Shown one piece after another: positions 44,773-55,960 of a stretch of 64,000 nucleotides of DNA. The stretch is from contig CM041465.1 of assembly GCA_023213395.1 (NCBI GenBank), positions 27,349,741 through 27,413,740 of the forward strand. Direction: 5' to 3'. The DNA is from Cycas panzhihuaensis (Eukaryota > Cycadophyta). The notes beneath the pieces were generated by a model, which did no database searches, was not told the origin of the DNA, and worked only from the letters and a program-made list of their open reading frames with translations. Position 1 is the first letter of the stretch. Every line of letters begins with the position of its first letter. The position numbers and the translations under genes were made by a program.

Positions 44773-45400
44773 GGCGTTGCCCTCCTCAAAGTGGAGAGGG
44801 GCAAGATCAACAGGAGGAGGAGGAACAGGAGACGTGATCAGATCAACAAGCGTGGATCCGATCGCGAGGATCTTCTAGTAACCAAGCCTGTGGTGACCAG
44901 AAGGTAAGTTGGGCGCAAAACCCGCTAGATGCTCAAGCAAGGCTTCGTCATCCTCGAAGTAATCCACCCCATGGATGACCTTACTTTGAGTAGAGGAAGC
45001 ACTGGAGGGAGTAGGAGCAACGGGACCGTGGTGGTCGTCGGGTTGCTCAACTTCCTCATGGGAATCTGAAGGAAAGCTAAGAAGATTCTCCTTGGGAGGA
45101 GCAAAAGGCAATTATTCAAAGTTATTACCTATGGGGGGTAATGAAGAAGAAGAATTGACGACGAGCGGGTCAACACGAGTGATGACGTGGGACACACACG
45201 AATAGCTAGCCTCACCAACGAGAGAGAGCCTAGATGGGGATCTAGAGCGAGACAGGTGTGACCTATTGGTGCAGAGGAAAGAGACGGGGTGAAGACAATC
45301 CTCGTCTTCGTCGAGTGACTCGTCATCACTAAACGAAGCAAGGTACCCATAACTCCCGATGCCAATAGGGGCAAACCGCATGAGACTAGGGGGAGAAGAT
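44773..45400 (-). pseudogene. T3 protease-RT linker
   Basis: Low-complexity Pro/Ser/acid-rich coding, including GIGSYGYLASFSDDES (about 45370-45300) and EVEQPDDHHGPVAPTPSSAS (45060-45000). It is split by a stop near 45111. It has no catalytic motif but is conserved in position in T1 and T2. Confidence 0.65.
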
Positions 45401-45870
45401 GCGGGAACTTCTTCAGATGGGTTAGGTATACCAATAGAGCAAGCTGAGGCATGTGTGGAAGGACCTGGGTTTGCTGAACTGGTGGAACGAGTTTGTTTGG
45501 TAAATGAGCGTTCACAGGGAATCACTCTCATCCGTCCGTCATGGACAAATTTAAGTTGTCCCCAAAGAGTCGAGCACACGGCTCCCATTTGGTCGAGCCA
45601 TGGATGACCTAGAAGGAGGTTGTAGTCCACGTCAACATCGAGGACTACAACGTCGGTAAGAACGATCTTGCCCTCAAGGGTGAGTGGAATTGCGACAGAT
45701 CCCAAAGGGGTCTTCTCGCTACCGTCATATCCTTGGCATCGCTAGGGAACAGGTTCTAGGGCAGAGATACCAAGCTCTTACATGACACACAAGGGCATGG
45801 CATTGATAGAAGAACCGTTGTCAACAAGGGTACAATCAGGTGTATCGATAGTGATAGTGAATGGGAAGTT
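45400..45870 (-). pseudogene. T3 retropepsin-like protease
   Basis: CTLVDNGSSINAMPLCVM at the end of the 46509-45778 frame is the active site, with Asp present and the unusual D-N-G-S form (canonical D-T/S-G). After a stop at 45778 the fold continues with MGSVAIPLTLEGKIVLTDVV and VDYNLLLGHPWLDQMGAV (45705-45590), the second hallmark. It matures Gag-Pol. It is broken only by the stop between the two halves. Confidence 0.8.
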
Positions 45871-48560
45871 CCACTGACATTCCCTTTCACCGGCGGGGGG
45901 AAGATCCTTAGGGTCAAATGAGATAATGGGTCCACCACCTTGGGTGACACCCAAAGCATGGACAGGCGCATCACTTGATCCTAAAGCTTCCAGGAGGAGG
46001 GCCTGCTGCTCGGGACAACTCCTTAAAACGTCCATCAAGGACATTCTTACGGCGACAGTATGGAGCTCGTCCACGACTGAGAAGGGCTTACCCTTCGCGG
46101 TAGGCTGGGTAAGCGCCCTTCGGGAATTGTAATGACTTAGGCGTACAGGAATAGCCTTGGGAAAGAGAGGTATTTCTGGAGGAAGGTTCTCCGGAAGAGG
46201 GTCGGAAGGAGCAGAAGAACAAGAAGCTCCCGCCACTTCCTTAGCGGCTTGAGATCGTGTAAGGGCATAAGTAGGGGTTGCTTCAAGCAACTGGATCACT
46301 TTCTTCCCCTTGTTCCGGGGTTGCAAAGGTGACAGGGTGCGACAGCTAGGAGAATGAGAGGAAGAAGACGAGTTCCAGGCGCCCTTCCCTTTATCGCGGG
46401 AAGGACGGGGATCAGGCAATCTTCCTCGGTTTTGGTTGCTCTTGGTTTGGGTGTTGCGATCACGTTCCCCATGTTTAGGGAACGGATCCTTATGAATTGG
46501 TTGATCCAAATTAGGCCTTGAGGCCCATTTGGGGGAAGAATCACGTCAAGGGGAATCCTTGGGATGCTGGGCCCTATAACGTGAATCGTCGTGGAAGCGC
46601 TCCCCATGAATGGTGCACCACTTCTTCTCAAGCGGAGGGTCTGACCTTCTCGCTTGAGAGGACTGGGCGTTTCCATTCCTAGGGAGAGGAGCTTGGGTTG
46701 TTTGTTGGACTTGTTTATTAGATGTAGGGGATGAAGGAGCCTGAAGCTTGAGTTCCTTCATCGTACGCTTGAATGAGCGTATGGCTGATGTGAGAGGGTG
46801 TAAAGTCCTCTCGGTCGGATGAGAGGAAGACCGGGTAGGTTGTGAAGGTTTGGTATCCTTGGTTGGGGGTGGTGCCTCACGGCGTTGTGAGGGCTTAAGA
46901 GGTTTCTTGAGATTGGCTTGGATCTCAATAGCCTCCAACGCCAAACTCTTGGCGATCACGGAGTCACATGTGGTCACCCCCATCTTGAGGACTTCCACAT
47001 GAATTTCGGGACGAAGTGCGTTGACGAAAAGGTCTCGCTTCAGCTCCTTGGGCAATGTTGCCTTAGTGGAATGAAGCAAGTCATGGAATCGCCGCACAAA
47101 GTCACGATTCATTTCGTCGTGACCTTATTTAAGCGAAAGAAGCGACTTCATTCCGCTCTCGAATGGACGGGCTACATCAAAATAGTTGATGAACTCATCC
47201 ACCAATTACTGGAATGAATGGATAGAATGGGCAGGGAGACGATAGAACCACTTGAGGGCGTCACCCTACAAGGATCACAGGAATAATTTCATTAAGCCCA
47301 GTAATCGATGCATGCCATAGAAAAACTATGCACATACTCCACCAGGTCTTGCGACGAAGTTCCATCGAACATAGGAACTTCAGGGGGATGAGGCGGCAGA
47401 TTGGTTCTTAACGCCTCAATGGAAAGAGGTGTTGACCTAAAGTCCATGAAGGGGCGTGCCCTTGCCTAGACCGTAGGGTGAACGAATGTTGTAGTAGGTA
47501 ATGAACAAGGAGTGGATGGGGGTGGAACACCCATTTCTCCTTGAGGAAACGCCCCTTGCTGAAAAGAGGTGTGGGGGTAGGTGCCTTGGAAGGGAGCCAG
47601 GTTCCCTTGCGAAGGCACAACGAATGGGATTACGTTGGATGACGGGCAAGACAGATGTGGAACCAGGTTTTGCCCATATGGGCCACCCGTAGGTGGAGCG
47701 ACCCCATATGGGTGTAGCGGATCCATCCCATAAACCGGGAGATGACTTCCTCTACCCTGCCCCTAAGGCTGAGAAGTATACCCTGGGGGAACATAGAAGG
47801 AAGCACCAATGTGTTGGTTTTGAGGATGCGTGGGAGCGGATCCCACATGACTAGTGGTCGGAAGGCTAGTAGGACCGGCAGGCCTACTAGGAACGGTATG
47901 CGCCACATTAGGGGATGGCACATTAGTTTGGTTAGGGATGGATATGCTAACCTTCAATTGAGGGAAAGACACACCACGGGGAGATCTTGAAACACTAGGA
48001 CCTCGATGAGAAATAGAAGGCGCGACACGTGCCCCCACTGCAAGAATAGGAAAGGAGTGGGACACATGCGCAGGCACGAAGGGATTTGTTGTCAAAGGAA
48101 GAGTGGATGAGGATGAGGCATGCGGGGGAGGAGCAAAAGAGGAAGAGGCTCCTCCACGGAGGGCATCCTCAAGCCATCCAAGACGCGGTTGCAAGCGTGC
48201 CGCGCGGCGACACTCGTTGAGAGCTTCAACTACGTCGAAGGGAGGGGTTCCTACATACTCGTAAGAGGTAATTGGGACCTCGAACAAAGTAGGTTCCTTA
48301 GGATGCTCCTCATAAGAGTCACCAACTTCGTGGCAAATCTCAAGAGGAGCAGATCCTTCTATGGAATGCGTAGAGGGATGGACATTGAGTGAGAGATGTT
48401 GGTCACTTGGGTAATAAAGGGGGTCATCACCCTCTTGGGTGGTACCCAGGAATAGGGGAAGGAAAAGCATGGGTTTCCAAGGTGGAAGTCTAGTAGGCCC
48501 AATCAGAAGAGTATCCCTCCATAGTCAGATCAGAATCTGACAAAGGAAGAGGGCGATACT
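45871..48560 (-). pseudogene. T3 gag
   Basis: The N-terminus is a Ser/Pro-rich region (48470-47763) preceded by a broken MEGYSSDWAY-like start near 48520. Next is a Pro/Gly stretch (47726-47466), the Gag core (about 47460-46980: FMDF-STPLSIEALRTN, MNRDFVRRFHDLLHSTKATL, KELKRDLFVNALRPEI), a basic tail, and KKWCTIHGERFHDDSRYRAQ at about 46630-46570. This is a C-x2-H...H...C knuckle of the Tat type whose last Cys is Tyr. The 46509-45870 frame is the Gag-protease spacer. Frame breaks lie near 47750, 47460, 47110 and 46545. Confidence 0.8.
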
Positions 48561-48759
48561 CGGGGTCTTCTAACAATGGGGGTAGACCGCGCAAGCGACG
48601 AGAAAAGCATCGCATGCAAGATCAACCAACAATGTTAGGGAAAAGGAAAAGGCACACGCGTTGGGGCTACCCAACAAAGAGATCGAAATAGGTATAAAAG
48701 GATCACAAGAAGGTAGCAAAACCAACGGAAGAGAGCGGAAACTAGCTCCCTTACTGGCA

Positions 48760-48779
48760 GTCCCCAGTATGGTCACCAG
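48760..48779 (-). other. T3 primer-binding site
   Basis: The minus strand reads CTGGTGACCATACTGGGGAC directly after the LTR end TCCA. TGGTGACCATACTGGGG would pair with a tRNA 3' end, species unidentified. T1 and T2 have mutated copies at 5325 and 15335. Confidence 0.7.
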
Positions 48780-50988
48780 TGGATGTGCGTCTACGGGATA
48801 GCTACCTAACTAATAGGTGTGGTGAGAGTGGGTGATGATATAATCGAAGGAGAGGCCTATAAGAAAAGTAATTACCATGCAGAGCGCCCCATGTGCCGGA
48901 GTGCGAGTTCGGGACCTGCAATGGAATATGGCTACTAACAAGTGATCCTCCACCACTTCAAACAAAGGGTGAAGAGGCATAGGGTTAGCCTGGGTTGACC
49001 TAGGGACAGGATTCTCCCACCCTTGGATGGCCGGAAGGGGAAGGAGAAGATCCAAGAAAAATAGATCAAGGGTGTGCCTAAACAAGCTAGCTGGGTACAC
49101 AAGCAACGTAGGGGGTAAGAAACTTGTGCGGCTAAGGAGTGGAGGAAAGGTGAAAGGGCGGTTCCTATAGCCTTTCCTATGGGTAACAAAGATACATGTA
49201 ATGAAGCAAGTAAAGCATAACCAAAGAACAAAGTCAAATTTCCTTTTTATTTTCTGATGCGTTAATTACTAAGAAAGGAATCTAAAAGGAAATAAAGCGG
49301 TAGAGTAGAGTAAGGTGTGCACCTGGACCGAGGGCGTGCGTGACGAGGACCAACTCGAGGGGCACCAAGCTACTCCACGCGGTGCGTCAGATGTGAAGCG
49401 TCGCAACGGATTTAGATGAGGGGCTCCCTTACCTTCCTCGGAAAAGTACTAAATGCAATGCCAAGGAAAGAAAGGAAGTAGATGCTAATAACTGAAGAAG
49501 TGCGAAAGTATGATGTACGTGAGGGCACTTACCGGCAACGGAGCTAACAGATAATATCCTCCACGCTCCTCAAGTACCTGCAAGCGATGGCAACCTCCCC
49601 CTTTCCGGAGAAAGGGTACTAACATGCAATACAAGATTCTAACAATATATATTTATATAATGCAAGTATGAATCTAAACACACATATGTTAGTATCAATC
49701 CAACGATGAAAGCACGTAAAAGAGGGTAACCAAAGTAAAGGTAAATGACCGGTAAGCCTCGGAGTGGCCCACCTCCCGCAAATAACACCCTAACCTCCCC
49801 CCAAGAGCCACAAGGCAGCGAACAAATGTAGGTAAGAGGCACAAGGATAGAGGTAAAACAGCCCACTAAGAGGAAGAAAACCAAACTTACAAGGACAAGC
49901 AGGGAGCAAGCAAGATGGAGCATTAATATCACAAGGAAAACAATTCAAATCAAGAAATACCTGAGTGAGGGAGGCAAGGGACTTGCCTCAGCCAAGGGGC
50001 AGCGAAGAGGGGCTGAGAAATCAGTCCAGATCTGAAGTGCAGTAGGTCTGGGACCCTACTAAGGAGGTTGGACGGGAAACACCTGCACTTGGAACCCTTG
50101 ATGGCTGCCCGGGGCAAGAATCCACTGAAACCTCTCCAAGGGGCCCTCTCCAAGGTGTGTGAGGGGCTGGGAGAATGTCCTAGCCATACCAAAGGAGAGC
50201 TAGGTGCTGTAGGAGAGGCGTAGGTCCTGTGATAGCAGCAGGGCAGCAGAGAAGAGCAGAGCACAACCTTGTTTCTTGAGGAGCAATTTTGAAAGTGAGC
50301 CAAAAAGTTCTTAAAAATGAGCCAAAAGTGACTTAAATACTCAACCCAAACCCTAAAGTGAGAGATTAGGGCGCGGCTGGAAGAGAGTTAAGTCACGAGC
50401 CACATGGCAGTTTCGTAATAAATGCAAAATTACCAGGGTAGATTTTTAAAAAATAAATTAGAACAGTCGTACCGCTGCAAACTCCATGGCATGCTGATGT
50501 TCCAGTGATGCATGAAGATCACCGCGGTACGAACCCAGAGGCAAAAATAGGCCCGGCCAGCCAGCCTAGGCTGGGGGCAGATGACCAAAAGGGCTAATAG
50601 GGGGCTGAGACACCTACCCGGGGGTAAACAAGCCAACAGACGGGTCCAAAGGAGCAAAAATAGGGCTCAAATAGGGTGGCAAGTCGACCAAACGATGACG
50701 GGTCATCACACGGGCGGAGGTGGCGCAAACCTAGTGGGTCCCGGAGCGAGGAGGGCCAATGCGGGAAGTGAAGTGGCCACCAGGGTACCACACTCACTGG
50801 GAGTGTGCCCCTGCTATAGTCGTCATAGGCTAAAATAAGTGCAGACGAGGACAAAGTCACCTACAAAGCCACACACAAGCAGACATGCAAGCAAACACTC
50901 ATCAAAAGAAAGCGATGATAATGCGAGAAACATACCTGCACTTACCTGAGTCAGTGATTCCGTATCCATTCCTGGAAGTCAGGAAACA
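48780..50988 (-). repeat. T3 5' LTR
   Basis: TGGATGTGC...AGGAAACA, 2209 bp, flanked by TAGGG at 50989-50993. It nearly matches 34874-37441 but lacks about 380 bp at 49817 and differs in a patch at 50465-50580. The sense promoter motif is at 50332-50339, giving U3 of about 650 bp and R-U5 of about 1.55 kb. No gene. Confidence 0.9.
50332..50339 (-). promoter_or_regulatory. TATA-like box of T3 5' LTR
   Basis: TATTTAAG on the minus strand, after GGTTTGGGTTGAG. This is the likely promoter for gag-pol of T3. The motif is conserved in the T4 LTR. Confidence 0.6.
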
Positions 50989-50993
50989 TAGGG
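50989..50993. other. Target-site duplication of T3, right copy (TAGGG)
   Basis: Matches 34869-34873 exactly. Confidence 0.8.
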
Positions 50994-51509
50994 CTTATGC
51001 ATTACCTGGATGGGAGAAATAGGCCTGTCAACCAGCATTGTAATAGGTGCAAACACTTGTTTCAGTATCTGGAAATGATCTCCTAATCCCTTACCCACTC
51101 CAGGGATAGCACAGGGGTAAAAGAGGAGGGTTTGGAGGGCGAAAGCCTCTTAGGAGCATAAGAGTGGTACGGAATCCACCTAGCTCTATCCCAAACCCTG
51201 TGAAATCCTCTTGTGCCACTTTCCTGGGCATGAAACATAGGAGAGGAGCCTCAAACAATAGAGAAATAGCTACAGCAAATCAAGAGAAAAACTCTAGAAA
51301 CTAAGAAAAATAAACTAGCAACAAGCATGCTCAAAGATGGGCATGAACTGAGCAAGAAAAGAGCTTCAAATCAACAAATAACTCAAGGAAAGTGAGGAGG
51401 AATTACCTCTGCAAGAGTCTATTGAGAAGAGGCTGAAAACCTATGAAGAAGACTGAGATGCAGTGGGTATAGGGCCCCTGTTGAGGCAGCTGAGAGAAAT
51501 CTCACTTCT
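50994..51509 (-). repeat. T4 3' LTR, piece 2 of 3
   Basis: Continues piece 1 (33513-34873) without loss, judged by collinearity with T3 36050-36560. Ends at CTTCT (51505-51509), the target copy of G1. No gene. Confidence 0.75.
51505..51509. other. Target-site duplication of G1, left copy (CTTCT)
   Basis: CTTCT is repeated at 58222-58226 on the other side of G1. Confidence 0.85.
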
Positions 51510-52563
51510 TGATCCCAAAAGAGCTTAGTTGGTGAAGAAATCAATTATCAACCTTTCCTCCTTGAGATCCTGGGAGTTAGTGTAGAAAGCTCAATAACAT
51601 CAAAATAATAATGAGCCCATGAAAGGAAAATTCTACACCAAATCAATTATTCTTGACATTGATCCAAAAGTATGATGAGTAATACTTTTATTAAACCATG
51701 AAAATCTCCATTTAATGGTGGAGAAATCAACTAGCAAAAGAATGGTAAAATTACAAGGAGTAAATGTTACAATTACACCATAAGGGGGATTCCAACCCTC
51801 CAAATGCTTCTCCAAGGATGCTTCCCAAGTCAAGTCTCCAAGAACCACCCCTCCAACCTGTAGAAGGGCTCAATTTATAGAAAGAAACCTGAATTGCATG
51901 TTTAACAAGTGGCAATCATGCAAGTATAACCACTAACCACCAGAATGCATGTCGTCCAAGTGGCCTTCATACAATTCTTAAAAAGTTACAGTTTGTAACA
52001 GATCTTAACGTACTCCAATTTGGCTCAAATTTGGTACACGTATAGGAACGTATGTCCCCTCATCGTCCTCAAATTTTTAGCTCATTTGGATGTCATTTGA
52101 CTACATTTTTATTCATTTATTAATAATATGTATTTGCTGTTTTTCTGCTGTCCAAGTGGCCTTCATACAATTCATAAACGTTGCAGCTTGTAACTGACCT
52201 TTACAGACTCCAATTTAGCTCAAATTTTGTACACATATAGGAACGTATGTCTCCTCTACTTCCTCAAAATTTTAGCTCATGTTGATGTCATATGGCCATG
52301 TTTCTATTCATATAATCAAAATATATATTTTCTATTTTTTTCTGCTAACTATGGGATTAATTTTTATGCAAAGACAAGGCTTGAACTCTAATCAAATGAT
52401 ATTTTCTGAACCCCACCTTTTGTACACATCTAGTGAGATGTGTCTTATCCCTTTAAACAAAATTTCATAGAGTTTTGATACCATTTGGCCATATCTCTTT
52501 TAGTTATGCCAATGCCTAGCATTTTCCGCATCCTGTAAACATATGGTAGATCCTCCTGGATCA
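51510..52563 (-). repeat. G1 3' LTR
   Basis: 1054 bp, TGATCC...GGATCA. It contains an internal duplicated block (AGTGGCCTTCATACAATTC at about 51959 and 52155, each followed by related text). The other LTR has the same structure. Confidence 0.9.
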
Positions 52564-52580
52564 TGGCTCCCCCTTCCTTG
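52564..52580 (-). other. G1 polypurine tract
   Basis: The minus strand reads AAGGAAGGGGGAGCCA directly before the LTR start TGATCC. It primes plus-strand synthesis. Confidence 0.75.
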
Positions 52581-52805
52581 GAAAATAGCCAACTCCTATT
52601 TGGCTTAGAATTGGAGATGGGGGAAGTGTTGTTCTCCTTGTTGCCTACTAAACCACTTGGCCTTACTAGGCAATTGCCTGCTACTCCAATCCCGAAAGAT
52701 TCATGTGTCTTATGTCTTGTTTTGGTAGATTTTCTCCAAGATACAATCTTCCTTGAGAGGCTCCTCACTTTCCAAATACAAATCATCAATTGAAGGTAAA
52801 GTGAA

Positions 52806-53830
52806 CTAGTCCTGTTCCTCATCTAGCATGGAGGGCTCAAAGAGTTTTAAGTATTCAGCATTTACTACTGAATATATTTGCATATAAGGTGGAAGATCAA
52901 GTTGGAAAGCATTGCCACCTACTTTTCTCAAAATCTTGAATGGTCCATACCTTATAGGTTTGAGTTTCTTACCTTCTCCTTTTAACCTCTCCTTGCTCAA
53001 GTATAACCATACTAAATCTCCTTCTTGGAAAGTACACTCTTGCCTATTCTTGTCATGTCTTTCCTTGTACTTTTGTTGAGTCCTTAGAAGTTGATCATGT
53101 ACTTCTTTGTGGACTCTCTGGATCTTCTCCAAGTATCTTAAAGCCTTGTCATGCTCCTCCTTCTCTTTGACGGATCCTTCCTTAGCTTGCATGGAAAACT
53201 CCAAGTCAATTGGACTTTGAGGTAAGTATCCTAAACAAACTTCAAAAGGTGCTTTAGAGTGTGATGCATGCATTGCTCTATTAAAAGCAAATTGTAGAAA
53301 AGCCAATGATTCATCCCAAGTCTTTGGATGCTTGGAATTGTATCCTCAATAGATGTACCAAAGTTACATTCACTACTTGCTTTGTCCATCCGCTTGAGGA
53401 TGAAAACTTACTCCTCTTCAATTTGGTATCCATCATCTCCCATAGTGACTTCCAAAATGATGAAAGGAATCGAGTGTCCCGATCCGAAATGATGGAAGAA
53501 GGCAAGCCAAAATTCTTCCATACATGCTCAAGAATAACTCACCGCTCCCTGCACTGTGATTGTCTTCTTACAAGGTATTAGACATATCATTTTACTAAAC
53601 CTATCTACAACAACAAAAGATAATCATGTCCCTTCCTAGTCATGGGAAGTCCCCCTAAAAAATCAATGGAGATACTTTCCCAAAGCCTAGTGGGAATAGG
53701 TAGTGGTGTATACAATCCTAATTTTCTAGAAGAAGGCTTAGAAGTATTACACATTACACATCCTTTTACATATTTTTTTTACATCATTTTGCATTTTTGG
53801 CCATACAACATATCTTCTCAAGTTTGCTAA
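52806..53830 (-). pseudogene. G1 integrase
   Basis: Open stretch 53306-52806: FLQFAFNRAMHASHSKAPFE, VCLGYLPQSPIDLEF, VHKEVHDQLLRTQQKYKERH, FQEGDLVWLYLSKERL, IRYGPFKILRKVGGNAFQLD, the C-terminal half of a gypsy integrase. Upstream 53505-53311 carries MPSSIISDRDTRFLSSFWKS (second catalytic Asp in SDRD). The zinc-finger part is near 53830. After a stop at 52806 the frame continues for a while, but I cannot identify a chromodomain. Broken by stops around 53310 and 53570. Confidence 0.8.
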
Positions 53831-54828
53831 AGTCTTCTCTACCAAATTGACCAGCTACTTTAGAAGTATGGGCTGCTCTAAGCCACTTGATCTTGTCTCC
53901 TTTTGATGGAACATAGAGCTGCTCCCCTTTGAAAAGTAGACCATCCTTCCAAGCAAGCTGGGAAGGTCTTCCTTTCGCTAGGTTCTCTAATTCTTCCTTC
54001 AAATCTTCATCTTCATGGTACAAGTCTTTGTACTCTTCATGATGCATTGGTTCCACCTGCAAACTCATAAGAGAACTACAAACAAAAGTAGAAGAAGAAG
54101 TGGAACAAGGTGGTCTAGATAACATATCAGGAATTTTGTTATTATATCCCTTTTTATACTTAATTACAATATTAAATTATTGTAAATAACTCATCCACTT
54201 CATGTGTCTTGCTTACTGTAATTTACTTTGAGTTTGTAAAAATTGAAGAGGCTTATGATCGGTATGAACTACAACCTCTTTTAGAGCAAGTATGACCTCC
54301 AATGCTTGCATGCTTGATGAAGTGCGAATTTTCTCGATCATATGTTGGGTAGTTCTTCACTTGAGGGTGAAGACTTCCAAATGGTACGCAATAGGCTTCC
54401 CATCTTGAATAAGGACAGCTCCATCACATTTCCACTCGCATCGCCTTCGACTTCAAAAGGCCTTTGCAAATTTGGCATTGCCAAAACCTAAGCTTCACAA
54501 ATTTTCTTCTTTAAAAGAAGAAAGGCTTCTTCCTCCTTGGAACCCCAAGTAAACTTTCTACTAGATTTTGTCAATCCATGTAGAGGTCCGCAACTGTGAG
54601 AAATGAAGAATGAACTTTCTCAAGTATTGACAAGCTCCTAAAAACTTCTCACCTCTGTGATGTTTGTTGGCCTAGGCCATTTGAGGATGGCTTGAGTCTT
54701 GAGTGGATCAATGCTCAACTTTCCTCCTCCAACCACAAAGCCTAAGAAGATCAAGTTCTCCTTGCCAAATTCACACTTCTTCACATTAAGCTTCAAATGA
54801 TGCTTAGCCATAGTCTTTAAAACTTCTT
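53831..54828 (-). pseudogene. G1 RNase H and tether, degraded
   Basis: Segment 54125-53784 has EPMHHEEYKDLYHEDEDLKE and RPSQLAWKDGLLFKGEQLYV, the stretch between RNase H and integrase. RNase H itself lies at about 54800-54180 (minus), with the KEEEAFLLLKKKI-like region near 54520-54480, and is broken by stops and indels. Confidence 0.6.
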
Positions 54829-55440
54829 CTATGTCGCAAATGTTCCTCCCATGTGTTCTTTGAAAATCAAAATGTCATCAAGATAGACAACAACAAAATT
54901 ATCCAAGTAAGGCCTTAATATTTCATTCATTAGCCTCATGAATGTTGCAGGAGCATTACACAATCCGAAAGGCATAACCATCCATTCAAAGAGTCCTTGC
55001 TTTGTTTTGAAGGCCATCTTCCATGTGTCCTCCTCCTTGACCTTAACTTGGTGATAACCACTTTTTAAATCCAATTTAGTGAAATAACAAGCATGCTGAA
55101 TTTGATCAAGAAAATCATCTATACGAGGCAAAGGATAGCGATTTTTAATTGTAATTTTATTCAAAGCATGAAAATCTATACACATTCTCCATCCTCCATC
55201 CTTCTTAGGCACCAAGACAATTGGTGACCCACAAGGTGAACATGAAGGTCTTATGACCCCTTGATCAAGCAACTCCTCAACTTGCCTCTTTATCTCATTA
55301 TTTTCTACAATGGAGTGCCTATACAAAGCAACATTAGGTAATGGTGCATCTCCTACAAGAGTGATTTCATGCTCTATCTTTCTCTTTGGTGGAAGCCCAT
55401 CAACATGTTGAAATAGAATATCATACCTTGTCTTTAACTC
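54829..55440 (-). pseudogene. G1 reverse transcriptase
   Basis: A long open frame (55500-54829) gives QQIEELKTRYDILFQHVDGL, YRHSIVENNEIKRQVEELLD, RPSCSPCGSPIVLVPKKDGG, WRMCIDFHALNKITIKNRYP, YFTKLDLKSGYHQVKVKEED (first Asp), FGLCNAPATFMRLMNEILRP and VVYLDDILIF (catalytic YLDD). It is essentially intact through the palm and ends at a frameshift near 54840 (EHMGGT, normally EH). This is the best query for placing G1. Confidence 0.9.
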
Positions 55441-55960
55441 CTCAATTTGTTGCATTTGTTTAGGTGATATAAGCAGTGTGAGTAGAAGGACCTTCTTCAT
55501 CTCTTGGCTCTTCTTTTCTCCTTACCATTAAGATGACAAATTTACCACATGCATTGATTATCCCATTTGCTTGAGTAGCTGAAATTAATGCTATCTTATC
55601 CAAGTGCTTCTTTGTGGCCTTTATGATGAAGCCCTTGTTATCCTTCATCAATCGATACTTTCTCTCCCTTCGATAGAAGAGTGCATCTCGATCCCACAAG
55701 TAGGGACTTCCAAGCACAACATGGCATACATCCAGTGGCACCACATCACATATTACCTCATCAACAAAATCATTAGTGATGGAAAATTTAAGTGTACATT
55801 GCTTTGATATTTGCATTTCCACATCTTTATGGATCCAACCAAGAGGATATGGATGAGGGTGAGGAGTAGTTACCAAACCAATGCTCTTTACCAAACTTTA
55901 TGAGATCAAATTCTTTTGGCTTCCCGGATCTATAATGGCACCAATCATACTATTTTCTAC
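55441..55960 (-). pseudogene. G1 retropepsin-like protease
   Basis: About 55930 reads IDPGSQKNLIS, the active-site motif with Asp kept and the usual Ser/Thr replaced by Pro (D-P-G-S), then a stop. The frame resumes SLVKSIGLVTTPHPHPYPLG, CDVVPLDVCHVVLGSPYLWD (second hallmark, LGSPYLW) and RDALFYRRERKYRLMKDNKG. The 55894-55460 stretch is open. Confidence 0.8.

Larger units (their letters stand above)
34874..50988 (-). mobile_element. T3: full-length Tat-like Ty3/gypsy element with antisense gene
   Basis: 16,115 bp bounded by LTRs 34874-37441 and 48780-50988 and by TAGGG duplications. The minus-strand order is 5' LTR, PBS, gag, protease, RT, RNase H, integrase, then a plus-strand gene (38771-about 41303), then a second, archaeal-type RNase H (about 37790-38240), then the 3' LTR. 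The LTRs are close to identical outside one deletion and one patch, and CpG is well retained, so this is among the younger insertions. All coding regions still have frameshifts or stops. It sits inside the T4 3' LTR. Confidence 0.85.

Noticed and set aside
52445-52822. 125-residue frame next to G1 integrase as a possible chromodomain
   Set aside because: It is in a different frame from integrase and crosses into the LTR; no chromodomain pattern (aromatic cage residues) could be read.
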